This document shows positions 1 through 12,035 of a stretch of 64,000 nt of DNA, piece by piece. Position 1 is the first letter of the stretch. Each line of letters begins with the position of its first letter. The position numbers and the translations under genes are program-made. Where the stretch lies: positions 77,001-141,000 of the forward strand of contig JAFCMP010000032.1 in the NCBI GenBank assembly GCA_017506865.1, given 5' to 3'. The notes beneath the pieces were generated by a model. The model was not told the DNA's origin and made no database searches. It saw nothing but the letters and a program-made list of their open reading frames with translations. Origin of the DNA: Tribonema minus (lineage: Eukaryota > Sar > Xanthophyceae > Tribonematales > Tribonemataceae).

Positions 1-3000
1 GATGTCCCCCGTGTCCAGGCTCAACTGCAACCGGGCAGGGCAGTCATGACACAGAGATCAGTGATCCATGCCACGGATTTAGGGCTTGCTCAAATCGATT
101 GTGCAAAGATGATGCCGCGCTGAGGGCTGTATGAAACGTCACGCCACAGCAAATTTGAATCTGCGCAGGAGGACTCCGCCCCAGAGCGACGCAGTCGCAG
201 TCCGTGCGGCGGACTTCCATTTTGCGATGACTTGACAAGTTGAAGTTGCAGCTAGAGATCTCAGTGGTGTGGTGCTCAGTCCATATCCACTCGCTCGTTA
301 GCACACTCTGGCGCGGCAGCAGAGAACGGCGCAGCGCGGGCACGGCTCAACACCGCCAACTTCAGGTAGATAAAGTACGCGGCGCGTGACAAACTGACAT
401 CGCAGGCAACACAGATGCCATTGCTTGCACAGCCGGCAGGCAACCCAGCAACATGCCGTTACTTGAACGGGGCGGCAGCGGTACCCTTCAACTTACTTAT
501 CCCCGTAACCACAATGTCCACCACTGCGGTCTACAGAGCAAATGCCACTTCGGAACTTCAACCACTGGCAGGAGCACACACTAACATACATACATACCCT
601 TCAACTTACTTATCTCCGTAACCACAACGTCCACCACTGCAGTCAACACAGCCAATACCGCTTTGGAACGTCAACCACTGTCAGGAGTACAAACTTCAAC
701 ATGTGTACCTCAAGCACCGCAATGTCTGAGCCGCCCAGGTTCGGTGCGCGGAGGTCGCCGCGCGTGCTGCCTGCCACTAGCACCCTGTCATCGTCATGAA
801 AAAATTGAGCAGAGAGCGCCGCAGCGGTGGTGGCAAAACGTGAGCTGCAGCACGCAGAATTACCAGAGACGTGAGCTAGAGCAAGCATGGAATGCGTTGC
901 TGGGCAAAACGTGAGTTACAGCATGTATGCAGTGGCGCCGGAGCTAGACCCTAACTTCAAGCAGGGAGTGTGTTGCGAACTGCGTGATCTGCAGGGGGCC
1001 GCTTAGAACTAGGGTTAGGGTTAGGAAGTGCGAGTGAGAGCATGCAGTATCACAGGAAGCGTGAGCTACAGCAAGCAAGGAGTGTTTTGGAACTGTGTGA
1101 GCTATGTAGGCACAGCAAACAGGGGGGCGTTTTAGTGAATGGTGACTGCATCACTGGCCCATGAGACTTGTCGCGATGCGGGGTAACGGCGTTGCCCCAG
1201 TGCTCACCCACTCGCAGCGCTCAGGCTGGCAATCAGGTGCAGTATAATAAGGTACGCGTAAGCGGCCGTCTCATGACGCCATCTAACCATCGGCTTCGGG
1301 TGCCCTCGACCCCGCTTCCCAGCGTGTGCGTATGGGGCCATGGCACCGCCCCAGTGCTCATCCGGTCACAGCGCTCAGGCTTGCATCTATGTGCAGTATA
1401 ATGTACATGCAAAAGCTACAGTGTCACGCCGCACCTTGACACCAGTATGAGGGTTGCCCCGACTCGACTCTCCAGTGTGTGCGCACAGGGTGACCAGGCC
1501 ACGCCCCCTCCCCCAGCGCTCAGCAAGCAGAGCGCTGGGTGTGACTCTCCCTCAACGCACCTGTTCGGACCGCGCGTTACGTGCAGTAGGCCACGACCAC
1601 CCGTGTGGAGTGCTATGACACGACTCCGCTTGTGCGTTGTCAGGTCCGCCTCAAGTGCTCTGCCGCAGTGCCTACTGTAGTTGTCAGCGCAGGGTGTGAC
1701 TCTCCCTTCGACGCACCTGTCCGACATGCGAGCATGTGCCGTAGGCGGCGTCATTCTTAATCCTAATCCTAACCCTAAACCCCTACACAGCGCTCAGCAC
1801 ACAAACTGCAGGGTGTGACTCTCCCTCAACGCACCTGTCGGACAGCGCGTACGTCACTAGGCCACCACCACTTCGTTGCAACCCAGCCTGTCCTGGTCTC
1901 CCTTCCTGCACCGTTGCGTCCACCTCCAGTGGCCTACTCTGCAACGGCGTCTGGTGTTGTTTCAAGTTAAAACAAATAAAACAAAGGGTGTGACTCTCCC
2001 TCAACCGTACCTGTTGGACAGCGCGTACGTGCCGTATGCGGCGTCGTTCCTTACCCTAACTTTAAACCCTAAACCTGACCCTAACCCCTCACACAGTGCT
2101 CAGCACATGATTCAGGGGTGTGACTCTCCCTTGGCGCACCTGTCCGACAGCGCGTACGTGCCATAGGCGGCGTCGTTCTTGCCGTCGGCAGAGCCATACG
2201 CGCGCGCCCACAGCGCCTGCCCTGACGCCGCGTCGAGCGCTGTGACGTGCATGTCGGTGTCGGCGTCGGACTGCAGGGCGCGCGCGCGGCGGCTGGAGCA
2301 GGGGAGCGTCACCGTTTCGTGTCATGAGCAGGGATTGCGGTGCAGCAGTGCGTAGCTGCAGCAGGAGAGGGTCACCATTTCTCCCTTATTGTTAAGGCGT
2401 GCGGTGCGGCAGTGCTCAGTGGAACTTGTTACGATGCTTCAAACTTATATACTTCACTGTCAGGTGCTTGTCGGTCTCAGCGTCGGACGCCAGGGTGCGC
2501 GCACGGCGCATGCGCCCTGAACGACCGCTGCACCGGAGGAGCATGACCATTTGTTGTTGTTAGAAGGGCGTGCGGTGCAGCAGTGCTCAGAGGAACTTTA
2601 GTTTTGAAGTGTGGGCAGCAAGCGCCAGAACACCAGTGCAGCCTCAACATTGTGTGAATCACAAGTGACGTACGTTAAAGTCCGGTCTCTGTGTCGGATG
2701 CGAGGGCGCGTGAGCGGTCGCGTTGGAAGGGCATCCGGTCTGGTTTTGCTCAGTGGAATATGAAATTCTGTGTGCACATGCCAAACGCAATGGTAAACTG
2801 TATTCGGCGTTGGTTTGCGGTAATCAAGCTTTGAAAGGCCTTCTTGTGTGGCATTGCTCAGCGGTATTTGAAGTTCTGGGTGTATGTGTGTCAGGCGCGT
2901 TGGTCAACAATTGTTGGCGTTAGTGTGTGGTTCAAAAGCTCCTGCACGCCTCGCAAACGTTTCAAGGCAGCGAGTCCATTTTGCGCCAAGAGGGGCTTCC

Positions 3001-6000
3001 AGAGTGGCATTGCTGAGGACAATTCTGTGTTTCACAGTAAGCGCCATAATGAGCATCAGAGGCTTTGTCGCGGTCAACGGTTCAAAGGGCGGCAGGGCTT
3101 CGGCGCGTGTGTAAGGGGCTTCCGATGCGGCAGTGCAGCAATTTCATGTTGGTGAGTGTGTAGTTGAAGTGTGCACCCGGTGCGTCACCCTGAGGCACAG
3201 CAGGACACGGGAGCCGCTCTTGGCGCATACAGCACGCCATCCGATTGCTGCAGCTGCGGCAGTAACGTGTCGATAGACGGAACGCTAGAGCGGAAGGGCA
3301 GAAGTGCGGGTATGGGGGCATCCTGCGCCGGCCAGCCAACCTGTATATTGAGCCAGTCTGTATACATAGTACAAAGTGCCTACGGCCATGAAGTAACCAG
3401 CTTACAGTTCGTCAATCCGCATTGTTTCTCTTTGCCGCAATCAGGCAACGCATTCGTCTCCTGATGCCATTCGTCTCCTGATGCATCTGCTCGTGCCAGA
3501 AACCAAATATCTGTGCAGTGCCACCCTGGTACCAGTGGCCAGATAAAAACGAAAAGTGCGATTTACGTCCATTAGAAAACTTCATGTTATTGTTAAAGTA
3601 TGGGTGACTTACCCGCCATCGCCTCCGGTTGCACCAGCAACAAACATCTGCGCAGTGCCAGCAGCAGTGGCCGCGCCCCATGCGGTCTCGTAGTTGCCTG
3701 TCGCGGCGCACGGCAGCGGGGCAGCGTATTGAAGTATGAGTGACGCTGCCATCTTCAAGTGCAACAGACACTTTCAGCGCAGGATGTTCGAGCGCCTCGC
3801 AGTTGCCCTGGAGTGTTGCAAACTGTGAGTGTTGGATATCAGGAACAGAGCGTGCGGGGGCTCCGGTGCTGTCTGTTGAGGAGGCAGCCAGGTGGCTGCG
3901 TAGCTCTCCGCTTGCTACCTGCGCCGGCCATCCCAGCTCTCGCCACAACCTTTATGTAAACTGCAAGCGTTTGCCAGCTACTAAAGTTGCTACGTGCAGG
4001 AAACAACGCACGCGCTACCCTAACCTTAACTCTAACCCTAAAATTTCTCCAGACGCGTGATCTGATGAGGCTTGATGAGGCTTCATGTCAACTTCAATTG
4101 CAACTTCAATTGCAACTCCGCACGCACCCGCAGCGCCCTGGTACTCCCTCAGCGGCTAAAGACCCGCCTTGTGCAACCTGCACCCCAAAAAAATGCGTAC
4201 ACCATCGCATAGCTGACCAGCCCTAGCCCTAACCTATTGCGACAAACTCTATCTAACCCTAATCCTAGCGCAACCGCACACGCACCCGCAGCGCCCCGGT
4301 ACTCCCAGAGCGGCCACACACATGCCTTGTCCGAACCCCACCCCAAAACACTTCATACATGCACCATACACCATCACGTCGCCGACCGGCCTAGCCCCAA
4401 CCCTAACCCTGACCCCAACCCTAATTCATTCCACATGCATGCAATTTAAACTCCGCGCACGCACCCGCAGCCCTCTGGTACTCCCACACATAGCCTAGCC
4501 CTAACCCTACCTGAACGCAACCTAGCCCTACCCCCTAGCGCAAACAGCCGTGCGTACGCACCCGCAGCCCCCTGGTACTCCCACAGCGGCTGCAGCCCCG
4601 CAACGTCCTGCTCCCCCAGATCCACCCCCCCGGGCGCAAATGCGGGGGCAGGCGCGGGCGTCACCACCGGCTCAGCAACCGTGCGCGGTTGCTCAGCACC
4701 CGGGGGGGGGGGCGCGGCAGGCGTGGGGGTACCCCCCCTTGCCCCCCCATCAGCGGCCACGGGAGCGGGGGTTTGCGCGGGGGAGGGCGCGGGGGTAGTT
4801 TCTTGCTCTGGCGGGGGGTCGGTGGGGGGGTCCGCTGGGGGGTCTGTCAGGGGCTCAGTGGGGGGGGGGTGGCGGGGGCTGTTGGCTCGGGGGTGTCGGC
4901 GGCGGTTGGTGCTGGGGTCTCTGGGGTCTGGGGGGGCGGCGGCGGTGGCGAGAGAGGGGGGGGGGTTGAGAGAGGTGGAAGGTGAGGCTCCACTGCATTG
5001 TGTGCATGCATGCATTTTCCGTACTGAAGAAAACAGCGCTTCTGTTTGGGGGGCAGGATTCCGGATTCGGAGAGTCGCAGGCAAACTTGCATCTCGAGTC
5101 CTTCACCTGTGCCACCAAAGGTGATGTCAACTCATCAGCAAAGTATACTGGTGCCATTGGCCGGGACTGCAAGTGATATCGCAATCGGTTCCGTAGGTAT
5201 GCATCAGTTGATGCAGAGTTCCCAACCCTCGCATGCATGGAAATGAATCAAAAGATCGTAGCGCTCTAGGTGACAAGGGATGGTTAGCTGCAAGTGCCAT
5301 CCACCAATAATACATACCTCAAAGTATCAAGGGATGGTTAGCCGCAAGTGCCTTCCACCAATAATACATACTTCAAAGTATCTCGCTATCATGTTGATCA
5401 GAGTTGATGCATCACGAAGCTCACGTCGCCCTGTACATGATCTAGCAATACTGTCGGCGGGTGCTATGGTACCTGAAACATACTTCTGCTTGAGGTATTG
5501 TGAATGTACATGTATTGTGGGTGTACATGTCTGGTAATGGCGTTCATCGGTGCTATCTGCAGCTAACTAGACTGCTACTTCAAGTACACCTACTGCAAGT
5601 ACATCATTGTGGAATGCATGCGTACCAAGACAGCCGTGGGGGCGGGCGGGTCCGCCGCTGTCAGCGTTATGCTACGTCAAGTACAACTACTTCAAGTACA
5701 TCATACGGAATGCGTGCATACTTACCGAGGCAGCTGCTGTTGGCGCCGGCGTGTCCTTGGGCTCGCTGACATCAGGCGTTACGCTACTTCAAGTACATAT
5801 GATGCTACTTCAAGCACATGATAATGGAATGTGAATGCGTGCATACTTGCCGAGGCAGCTGCTGTTGGCGCTGGCGTGTCCTTGGGCTCGCTGACATCAG
5901 GCGTTATGCTACTTCAAGTACATATGATGCTACATCAAGTACATGATATGGAATGTGAATGCGTACACACTTACCGAGGTAGCTGCCGTAGGGGCAGGCG

Positions 6001-9000
6001 TGTCCTTGGGCTGGGTGACCTCAGGCGTCGCTGCGACTGTGGGCGCGGGGGTCTGCGCACCAGCGGAAACGCGCAAATTGCATCACATGACAACAATTCA
6101 TTTCAGTGCTGATGGGACTGCCATGTTTGTCAGATGGTGACCAGGTCATGGCAGGCCTCCGTTCAAGGATGGGCTTCTGACTCGAGGCCCCGCACAGCAC
6201 GCTTCGGGTTAGGGTTAGGACTAGGGTTAGGCCGTGCTACTGGGCTTGCTGACCTCGAGCGTCGCTGCGGCTGTAGGCGCGGGGGGCTGCGCGCCAGCGG
6301 ATGGGCGCGCATCGCGCATCAAGACGATGATGCGCTCTGCTTAGCATCATCCGTGGCTTACTGATCACGTGACGATGAGTCCGAATGATCCCGCGGCATC
6401 TATATTCAGCACATATGGCGTGCATGTGTACACTACAATGTATGACCACGTGTACATTTCGCGTACGTTCATGTGGTGATGTCTCCGGACACAAATCGTG
6501 CATGCAGGTTCACTCGCAGGTTTGGATACATCACGGCAGTCCTCCCCCTGTTAGTGCGCGAAACTGTATCGTTGCTGTGCAGCGCTCAACACTCTTCAAA
6601 CCCGGCCAGTTTCTGACGCGCCGCCATGTTCTTCCCCCTGCTGATACGCGAAACTGTCATGTACTGCACTGTTCCTGAACTCGCGCTGTACTGTTGCCGT
6701 ACAGCGCCCCCCACCGCTCATCCAACCTATCCACTTTCCGCGATGCATCACGAGCATATGCGCCGGCGCACTTGCCTCAGGCACAGCAGTCGGCGCGGTA
6801 CTGCACTGTTGCTGTACCGTCGCTGTACTGTCGCTGTACTAGCGCCCCCTAGCACTTTCCGTGACGCGCGATGAGCATATAGAACGCGCACTTGCCTGAG
6901 GCGCAGCAGTCGGCGCTGGCGTCACTACAGGATCCACATCGACCCCAACAGTGGGCGCAGGCGTTGTGGTTGCTGCTGTAGGAGCCGGCGTCGTTTCTGC
7001 CGCTGTAGGCGCTGGCGTTGTACCTGCCGCTGTGGGAGCCGGTGTCGTTTCTGCTGCCGTAGGCGCTGGTGATGTTTCTGCCGCCGTAGGCGCTGGTGTC
7101 GTTTCTGCCGCTGTAGGGGCAGGCGTCGTTTCTGCCGCTGTAGGAGCCGGCGTTGTTTCTGCCGCAGTAGGGGCCGGCGTCGTTTCCGCCGCTGTAGGCG
7201 CTGGTGACGTTTCTGCCGCTGTAGGCGCTGGTGACGTTTCTGCCGCTGTAGGGGCAGGCGTCGTTTCTGCCGCTGTAGGGGCAGGCGTCGTTTCTGCCGC
7301 TGTAGGGGCAGGCGTCGTTTCTGCCGCTGTAGGGGCAGGCGTCGTTTCTGCCGCTGTAGGAGCAGGTGAGGTTTCTGCCGCTGTAGGCGCCGGTGACGTT
7401 TCTGCCGCCGTAGGCGCTGGCGACGTTTCTGCCGCTGTAGGGGCAGGCGTCGTTTCTGCCGCTGTAGGGGCAGGCGTCGTTTCTGCCGCTGTAGGCGCCG
7501 GTGTTGCTTCTGCCGCTGTGGGAGCTGGAGTGGTATCTGCCACTGTAGGCGCCGGCGTCTGCAGATAGCGCAGAGAGAGAGGGAGCAGCAGCGTTAGTTG
7601 GACGCATTGTGGCGGGTGCGTAGGCATGTGCTGAAAATGTGGGCTTTCTGCTGTCAATAACGTGCGGCGGGCGGCTGAGCTGTGTGGCAATGCGCTGGTG
7701 TGCGCGTGGTGGCGAGCTTGCAGGAGTGGGTGGAAATAGTTAGGGTTAGGGTCTAGGGTTAGGGTTAGGATTGCCGCTTGCCTGCGGCATGTGTGGCGTG
7801 CGGCTGAGCCGCTGCTGCAGTGGCGCACCGGGCAAGCCTCGTTAAAAGCAGAACTATACACATACTCAGGGTGTTGCAATGTGCCAAGTAAAATACTGCT
7901 GCTGCCAATGGCGTGTGGCAGGCGGCTGAGGCGCTGCTGCAGTGACGCAAGGTCATGGCAACGCTCAGGCCTGACCCTAACCCTAACCCTACCCCTAACC
8001 CTAACCCTAACCCTAAGGGCATGGCAATGCTCAGGCCGCATGCGCGAACCGAGTACTTAGCCGATGGAACAGGTCGACAGGCACTTCTTTGCAAGAAGCA
8101 TCTGATATTCATCGTCACATGTGGTCGTCATCATGGACGATGAAGCAATGTGTTGATTGCATTTTACCAGCAAGTCACACGCATTTACGCGCACAAGCAC
8201 CCCCCCTCCCCACTTGTCCCTCCCTCGCTCACCGTTTCAGCTGCTGTGGGTGCTGGAGTAGTATCGGCGGCCGTTGGCGCGGGGGTTTCAGGGTCTGCAG
8301 CCGCTGCTGTAGGGCCAGGCGTCATAGCGGCGGTCGGCGCAGGCGTCTGCAAGGGAGGGAGGGCAACGCTCAGCATTATGGTAACGCTCAACATTGATGA
8401 CAGCGCTCAACTTTGTTGCAACGCTCGGCGTTATGGCAACGCTCAGCATCATGACAACGCTCAGCATTATGGCAATGCTCAGCGTAAGGGCAACACTCAG
8501 CACCATGGCAATGCTCAGCATTATGACAACGCTCAGCATTATGACAACGCTCAGCATTATGACAACGCTCAGTATCATGACAACGCTCAGCATCATGACA
8601 ACGCTCAGCATTATGGCAACGCTCAGTGTAATGGCAGTGCTCAGCATTATGACAACGCTCAGTATCATGACAACGCTCAGCATCATGACAACGCTCAGCG
8701 TTATGGCAACGCTCAGTGTAATGGCTGTGCTCAGCATCATGACAACGATCAGCGGGAGGGCAACGATCAGCATCATGGCAATGCTCAGCATTATGGCAAC
8801 ATTCATGGCAATGCTCAGCATGGTGGCTAAGCAACACCCGGCCACACGATTCACAGGCAGGCCCTGTGCCTGAAGGTACGTGTAGGAAGAGCCCAGCATT
8901 ATGGCAACATTCATGGCAATGCTCAGCATGGTGGCTAAGCAACTCCCGGCCACACGATTCACAGGCAGGCCCTGTGCCTGAAGGTACGTGTAGGAAGAGC

Positions 9001-12000
9001 CCACAATGAATTGTGCAATTTGCAAGCCAGCCGCCAAATACACAAACGAATGCACATATAAGACTCACCCTAACCTTAACCCGAAATTTCTTTGCAATTG
9101 CAGTGCATGGATCAGCGTGCTGATTGACAGAGATGGGAAGTGCTCGCAAGCCGCAGGTGACATCAGGCAACCAGGAAATACCGATGCTCCGTGTGTACAG
9201 CGGCTTCAGTTCCATGAAGTATGCCAGTGCCGCGGAGCGCATCTGCCGGTGCAGAAGCGCCGCTTCCGCACATGGGTATGTAGCAAAGTCACGGCGTTGA
9301 ATTGTGAATGTTGCCTTGCAAGCATTCACAGAACTGGTGAGCTTACCTCTGCGACAGTTGGGGCTGGCGTGATGGCAGCTGTTGGAGCAGGAGTCTGAGG
9401 GTCTACAACTTCAAGAGTTGGCGCTGGCGTCTGCAGACGCATAAAGCGCAACATCAACGAGGAAACTTGAGAAAAACAAGCAAGAGTGCTTTTAACATGC
9501 ACAGACGCAGCGGTACCAGGGTTTTAGGACACACGGGCACACCAGAAGCAGGCTCTGTGGAGTCTGAGGGTCTGGAACTTCAACAGTTGGAGCAGGAGTC
9601 CGCGGGCGCACAGAGTGCAACATCAACAAAAACGCACAGTAAACGGTGCTTTCATCGCACAGAGGCACGGCAGTACCAGGTTTTCAGGACACACAAAACA
9701 CCAGAAGCATGCTGCGTGCAGTAATCAGCGGAAACAGCACACTGGCAAGTGGAGCAACAGAGCCCTACCAAGTCAGTGGGCGCAGTGCCAACAGGCCCCT
9801 TTCACACCCCTCGATGTCCAAAGCGCCACCGGAGCGGAGCCTGGTAGCTTGTACTTATGCCTCAACTTCACATGCGGCTATCAGGCACACCAAACTGTTT
9901 CAGCAGAGCAGACACTGGCTCTTCACAACCCGATACACGCTGCACACAAGCGCGCTGACCCAAGTCATCACGTCTCCACATCGACTGTGAATTACATGTC
10001 GTTTAGTGCACGCCAACGGTAGAGGCAGCGTGCAACGCACTTCAACTTGTACTTCAATACAGAAGCATACATGCGGGGGGGAAGGTGCAGCATGCGGTGG
10101 CCGCCTTGCAGGCCGCGCTGAACAACCATCTGAGCATGGTTGCAAGCCCCTGCCTTACCTCACCCTACCCCCAACCTACCCCTGCTGTAACCTTGACTAA
10201 ATCCTATCCCTAACCCTTGAGCAGCGCGTCCCCCCACTCGCCCTATCTGCCTTTCAGCCTGCCCCTGAGGGTGACTCAGCAGCAGCAGAGGCGCGCGCCG
10301 CTGCAGCGCTGTCGCGCTAAGGCAGCCTTCGGTTACCTCTAAGCTCCAGATGGCGGTATCTACCAGCTGTACACGCCTCCTGTTCCACCGATAAACAACT
10401 CAGCACGCAGCCACAACCTCAAGATTGAGCTTCCGCTGCACTCACCGCTGCGGCCGGCGTCGGCGCCGGCGTCTCCCCTGCCCCCGCCCCCGCTCCCCCC
10501 CCCTCCGCCGGCGCCTCCGTGTTCGGCAGCGTATTGGCGGGGGTCCCCTCCCCCGTGGGCGCAGCCGTTACGCCACCATCTACAGGCGGCGCGGGCGGCG
10601 CTACCGTGTTGTCCCCGACGCTCGGCGCCGGCGTCGCGCCCGCCTCCGTCGGCAGCAGCGCTGGCGCCACGGTGGTATCGAGTGCCGTGGGCACGGGAGT
10701 GGTCGGCGGCAGCGTCGCCAGCACCGTGTCGGCGGGCGTCTGCTCGGGCGTCGGCGCCGCCGTCGGCGCCGGCGTCTGAGCATCCGGCGCCAGCGGCGGT
10801 TGCGGCGGTTTCGGCGGTTTCGGGTCCGCGGGCGGATCTGCTGCCGCGCCGCCGTCGGAGGTGGCGCTGCCAGCGTCGCCGCCATTTCCGCCGGCGCTGC
10901 TGCCGCTGGAATCGGCGGAGCTGGACCCAGCGCCGCCGCCCTGATCGGCGCCAGAGCTAGCAGCGGATGTCGTCGCACCGGGCGGCGCTGCGGCGCCGGC
11001 GTCCGTGTTGCTGCTGCTACTGGCAGCAGCCGCGCTGCTTGCGCCGCCGCCGCCTTTGCCGCCGCCGCCGCCGCCTTTGCCACCGGCAGCGCCGCCATCA
11101 GCACCGTTGCCGCCGTTACCCCCACCGCCTCCGCCATTGCCGCCACCGTTGCCGCCACCGCCACCAGCACCGCCGCCATCGCCGCCAGCATCGCTGCCGC
11201 TGTCGCTGCCGCCAGTACTGGATGCGCCAGCACCGCCGTCCGCTGCGCCACCTGCTGCCGCCGCCGCCGGCTGCGAAGGCTTCTCAGGCTTCGCGGGATT
11301 TGTGGGCTGTTTCTCAACTCCGGCTTTTGCTTGCTTTACGTCGAGTCGCCGTCGTTGGCGCGCAACATCTGACGCAAAGTTGAGGAGGTCATGGTCTGAT
11401 GAACCTGTCCTGTGCTGCCCAGACTCCCAGACGGTAGCGCTGATGCCTCTGCTCGATGCGCCAGGTATTTGCGCACGGAACTCAGCTTCTGTTGCTGTCA
11501 AGGGTGGTGGCGGTAGTGGCACACCCCCTGCAGCACGATTCTGATAGGCTGTAGCAGCGCCAGGGCGTTGCCGCGACTGCTGCAGCGTGTCCGAGGGCAG
11601 GGCAGTGCCATGATCCAAGCCCTTCTGGTGCTGTGCGACGTGGTCAGCTTCTGCACCATCCATGTGCTGCAGTCGCATGAACGATTGCAGTGCAGGTGCC
11701 AACGTCGGCGCAGGTGCAGGCGCTTCCCGGAACACCTCTTGCAGCAGTGCCGGCGTATGTAATGTAAAACCGGCAGCATCGGCTTCAATATGCTGCAAAG
11801 ATATCTGCTTTGCTGCGGCAGCGTCAACGCCGCTACGTGGTACTGGTGCCGCTGCTGCCTGGGAGTCGCGCCTGCTGCTTGTTAACCTGCGGACTGCATC
11901 TTCGCTGCGACTTGAGTCACCACGAGAATCATGCTGATGCGAGTGAAGAAGTCGCACCGGTCTTCCTTCTTCCCCGCCTCTCGCAGCTGCTAGCCAAGCC

Positions 12001-12035
12001 ACGCATACGCAGCACACCGCCGTCACCTGCACCAT
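1..12035 (-). CDS. Large secreted/membrane beta-propeller protein (gene A), 5' ten exons, continues beyond the left edge
   Basis: Proposed exons (minus): 12035-10446, 9430-9347, 8346-8233, 7558-6896, 6052-5975, 4853-4562, 3697-3613, 2292-2140, 784-709, 24-1. All phases agree and the joined part gives 1053 codons. The protein starts with a signal peptide (MVQVTAVCCVCVAWLAA), then an acidic/Ser-rich region, an RRRL site, a Gly/Ser-rich stretch and many TPAPTAAE-type repeats. FAPGGVDLGEQDVAGLQ then leads into propeller-like exons (LWEYQGAAG, FVAGATGGDG, HVTALDAASGQALW, VLVAGSTRGD, LSLDTGDI). These five last exons match gene D in order and phase, which is the best evidence for the model. The 7558-6896 exon ends at an apparent GC donor. 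Exon 4853-4562 is ambiguous: its TPAPT-coding extension to 4927 is out of frame across a 10-base C run. A further 33-bp mini-exon near 6290 is possible. Likely surface-exposed; ligand unknown. Confidence 0.75.
709..3613 (-). repeat. Exon-edge echoes in gene A introns (propeller exons)
   Basis: In the introns on either side of exon 2292-2140, its 3' edge (coding YALSDR, then the donor and downstream intron bases) recurs in degraded form near 1550, 1700, 1830, 2000 and 2530. Each copy keeps the sequence around the donor followed by the same intron start, but not the rest of the exon. Short telomere-like runs lie between copies (about 1011-1025, 1757-1785, 2060-2090). Confidence 0.7.
4110..4500 (-). 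repeat. Three echoes of the gene A exon edge coding LWEYQGAAG
   Basis: The 3' edge of exon 4853-4562 (WEYQGAAG and donor) is repeated at about 4125-4160, 4270-4315 and 4445-4490. Each copy is followed by CCCTAA-type runs on the plus strand. The copies carry the donor-like sequence but no full exon, so they are unlikely to be alternative exons. Confidence 0.8.
5236..5393 (+). mobile_element. Dispersed short repeat, copy 1
   Basis: Shares AAAAGATCGTAG, CTCTAGGTGACAAGGGATGG and GCAAGTGCCTTCCACCAATAA with four other copies. It has an internal duplication and lies antisense inside a gene A intron. Confidence 0.75.
5610..6310 (-). repeat. Echoes of a TPAPTAA exon of gene A
   Basis: Around the chosen exon 6052-5975 lie at least four related segments, near 5620-5680, 5715-5775, 5850-5905 and 6240-6300. 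All encode variants of PAPTAA with a following GT or GC donor. Most would change the reading frame if spliced in. The copy near 6290 has both an acceptor and a donor and would add 11 residues in phase 0, so it may be a real mini-exon. Confidence 0.65.
6896..7558 (-). repeat. 27-bp coding tandem repeat (TTPAPTAAE units)
   Basis: One exon of gene A consists almost entirely of about 24 copies of a 27-bp unit encoding TTPAPTAAE with third-base and E/T variation. The 221-codon exon stays in frame. Thr/Pro-rich repeats of this type usually form extended, O-glycosylated stalks in surface proteins. Because the unit is a multiple of three and GC-rich, other frames and the opposite strand are also open; those are shadows. 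Confidence 0.9.
7738..8022. repeat. Telomere-like runs in a gene A intron
   Basis: TTAGGG-type runs at 7738-7770 and CCCTAA-type runs at 7972-8022, in opposite orientation and each a few imperfect units long. The window interior position and short length show they are interstitial, not a chromosome end. Confidence 0.85.
8353..8830. repeat. 18-bp minisatellite in a gene A intron
   Basis: About 26 imperfect copies of an 18-bp unit, consensus GACAACGCTCAGCATTAT on the plus strand. Because 18 is a multiple of three, long open frames arise on both strands, but their products are simple repeats (DNAQHY; VVMMLS). The array contains the word GCTCAGC that recurs through the window's introns. Confidence 0.9.
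8786..9001. repeat. 108-bp tandem duplication
   Basis: Two nearly identical units, 8786-8893 and 8894-9001, follow directly on the 18-bp array and include its last unit. They differ at very few positions, so the duplication is recent relative to the decayed exon echoes nearby. It lies in the intron between exons 9430-9347 and 8346-8233 of gene A. Confidence 0.9.

Noticed and set aside
1011-2090. Telomere at the left end of the window
   Set aside because: TTAGGG-type runs are short, degenerate, in both orientations and found across the whole window, and coding exons continue to position 1.
6951-7568. 205-residue plus-strand frame made of VGAGVVSAA repeats
   Set aside because: It is the antisense shadow of the TTPAPTAAE-coding exon; a GC-rich 27-bp repeat opens several frames. 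The minus frame has splice sites, phase and a paralogue.
8388-9329. Long His/Cys-rich minus frame (ERCHNAERCHDAE repeats)
   Set aside because: Produced by the 18-bp minisatellite; no splice context or conserved non-repeat sequence. The zinc-finger-like look is a coincidence of the repeat.
10425-11372. Arg-rich plus-strand frame opposite gene A exon 1
   Set aside because: Shadow of GC-rich coding sequence; product is a low-complexity Arg/Ala chain without a plausible start context.
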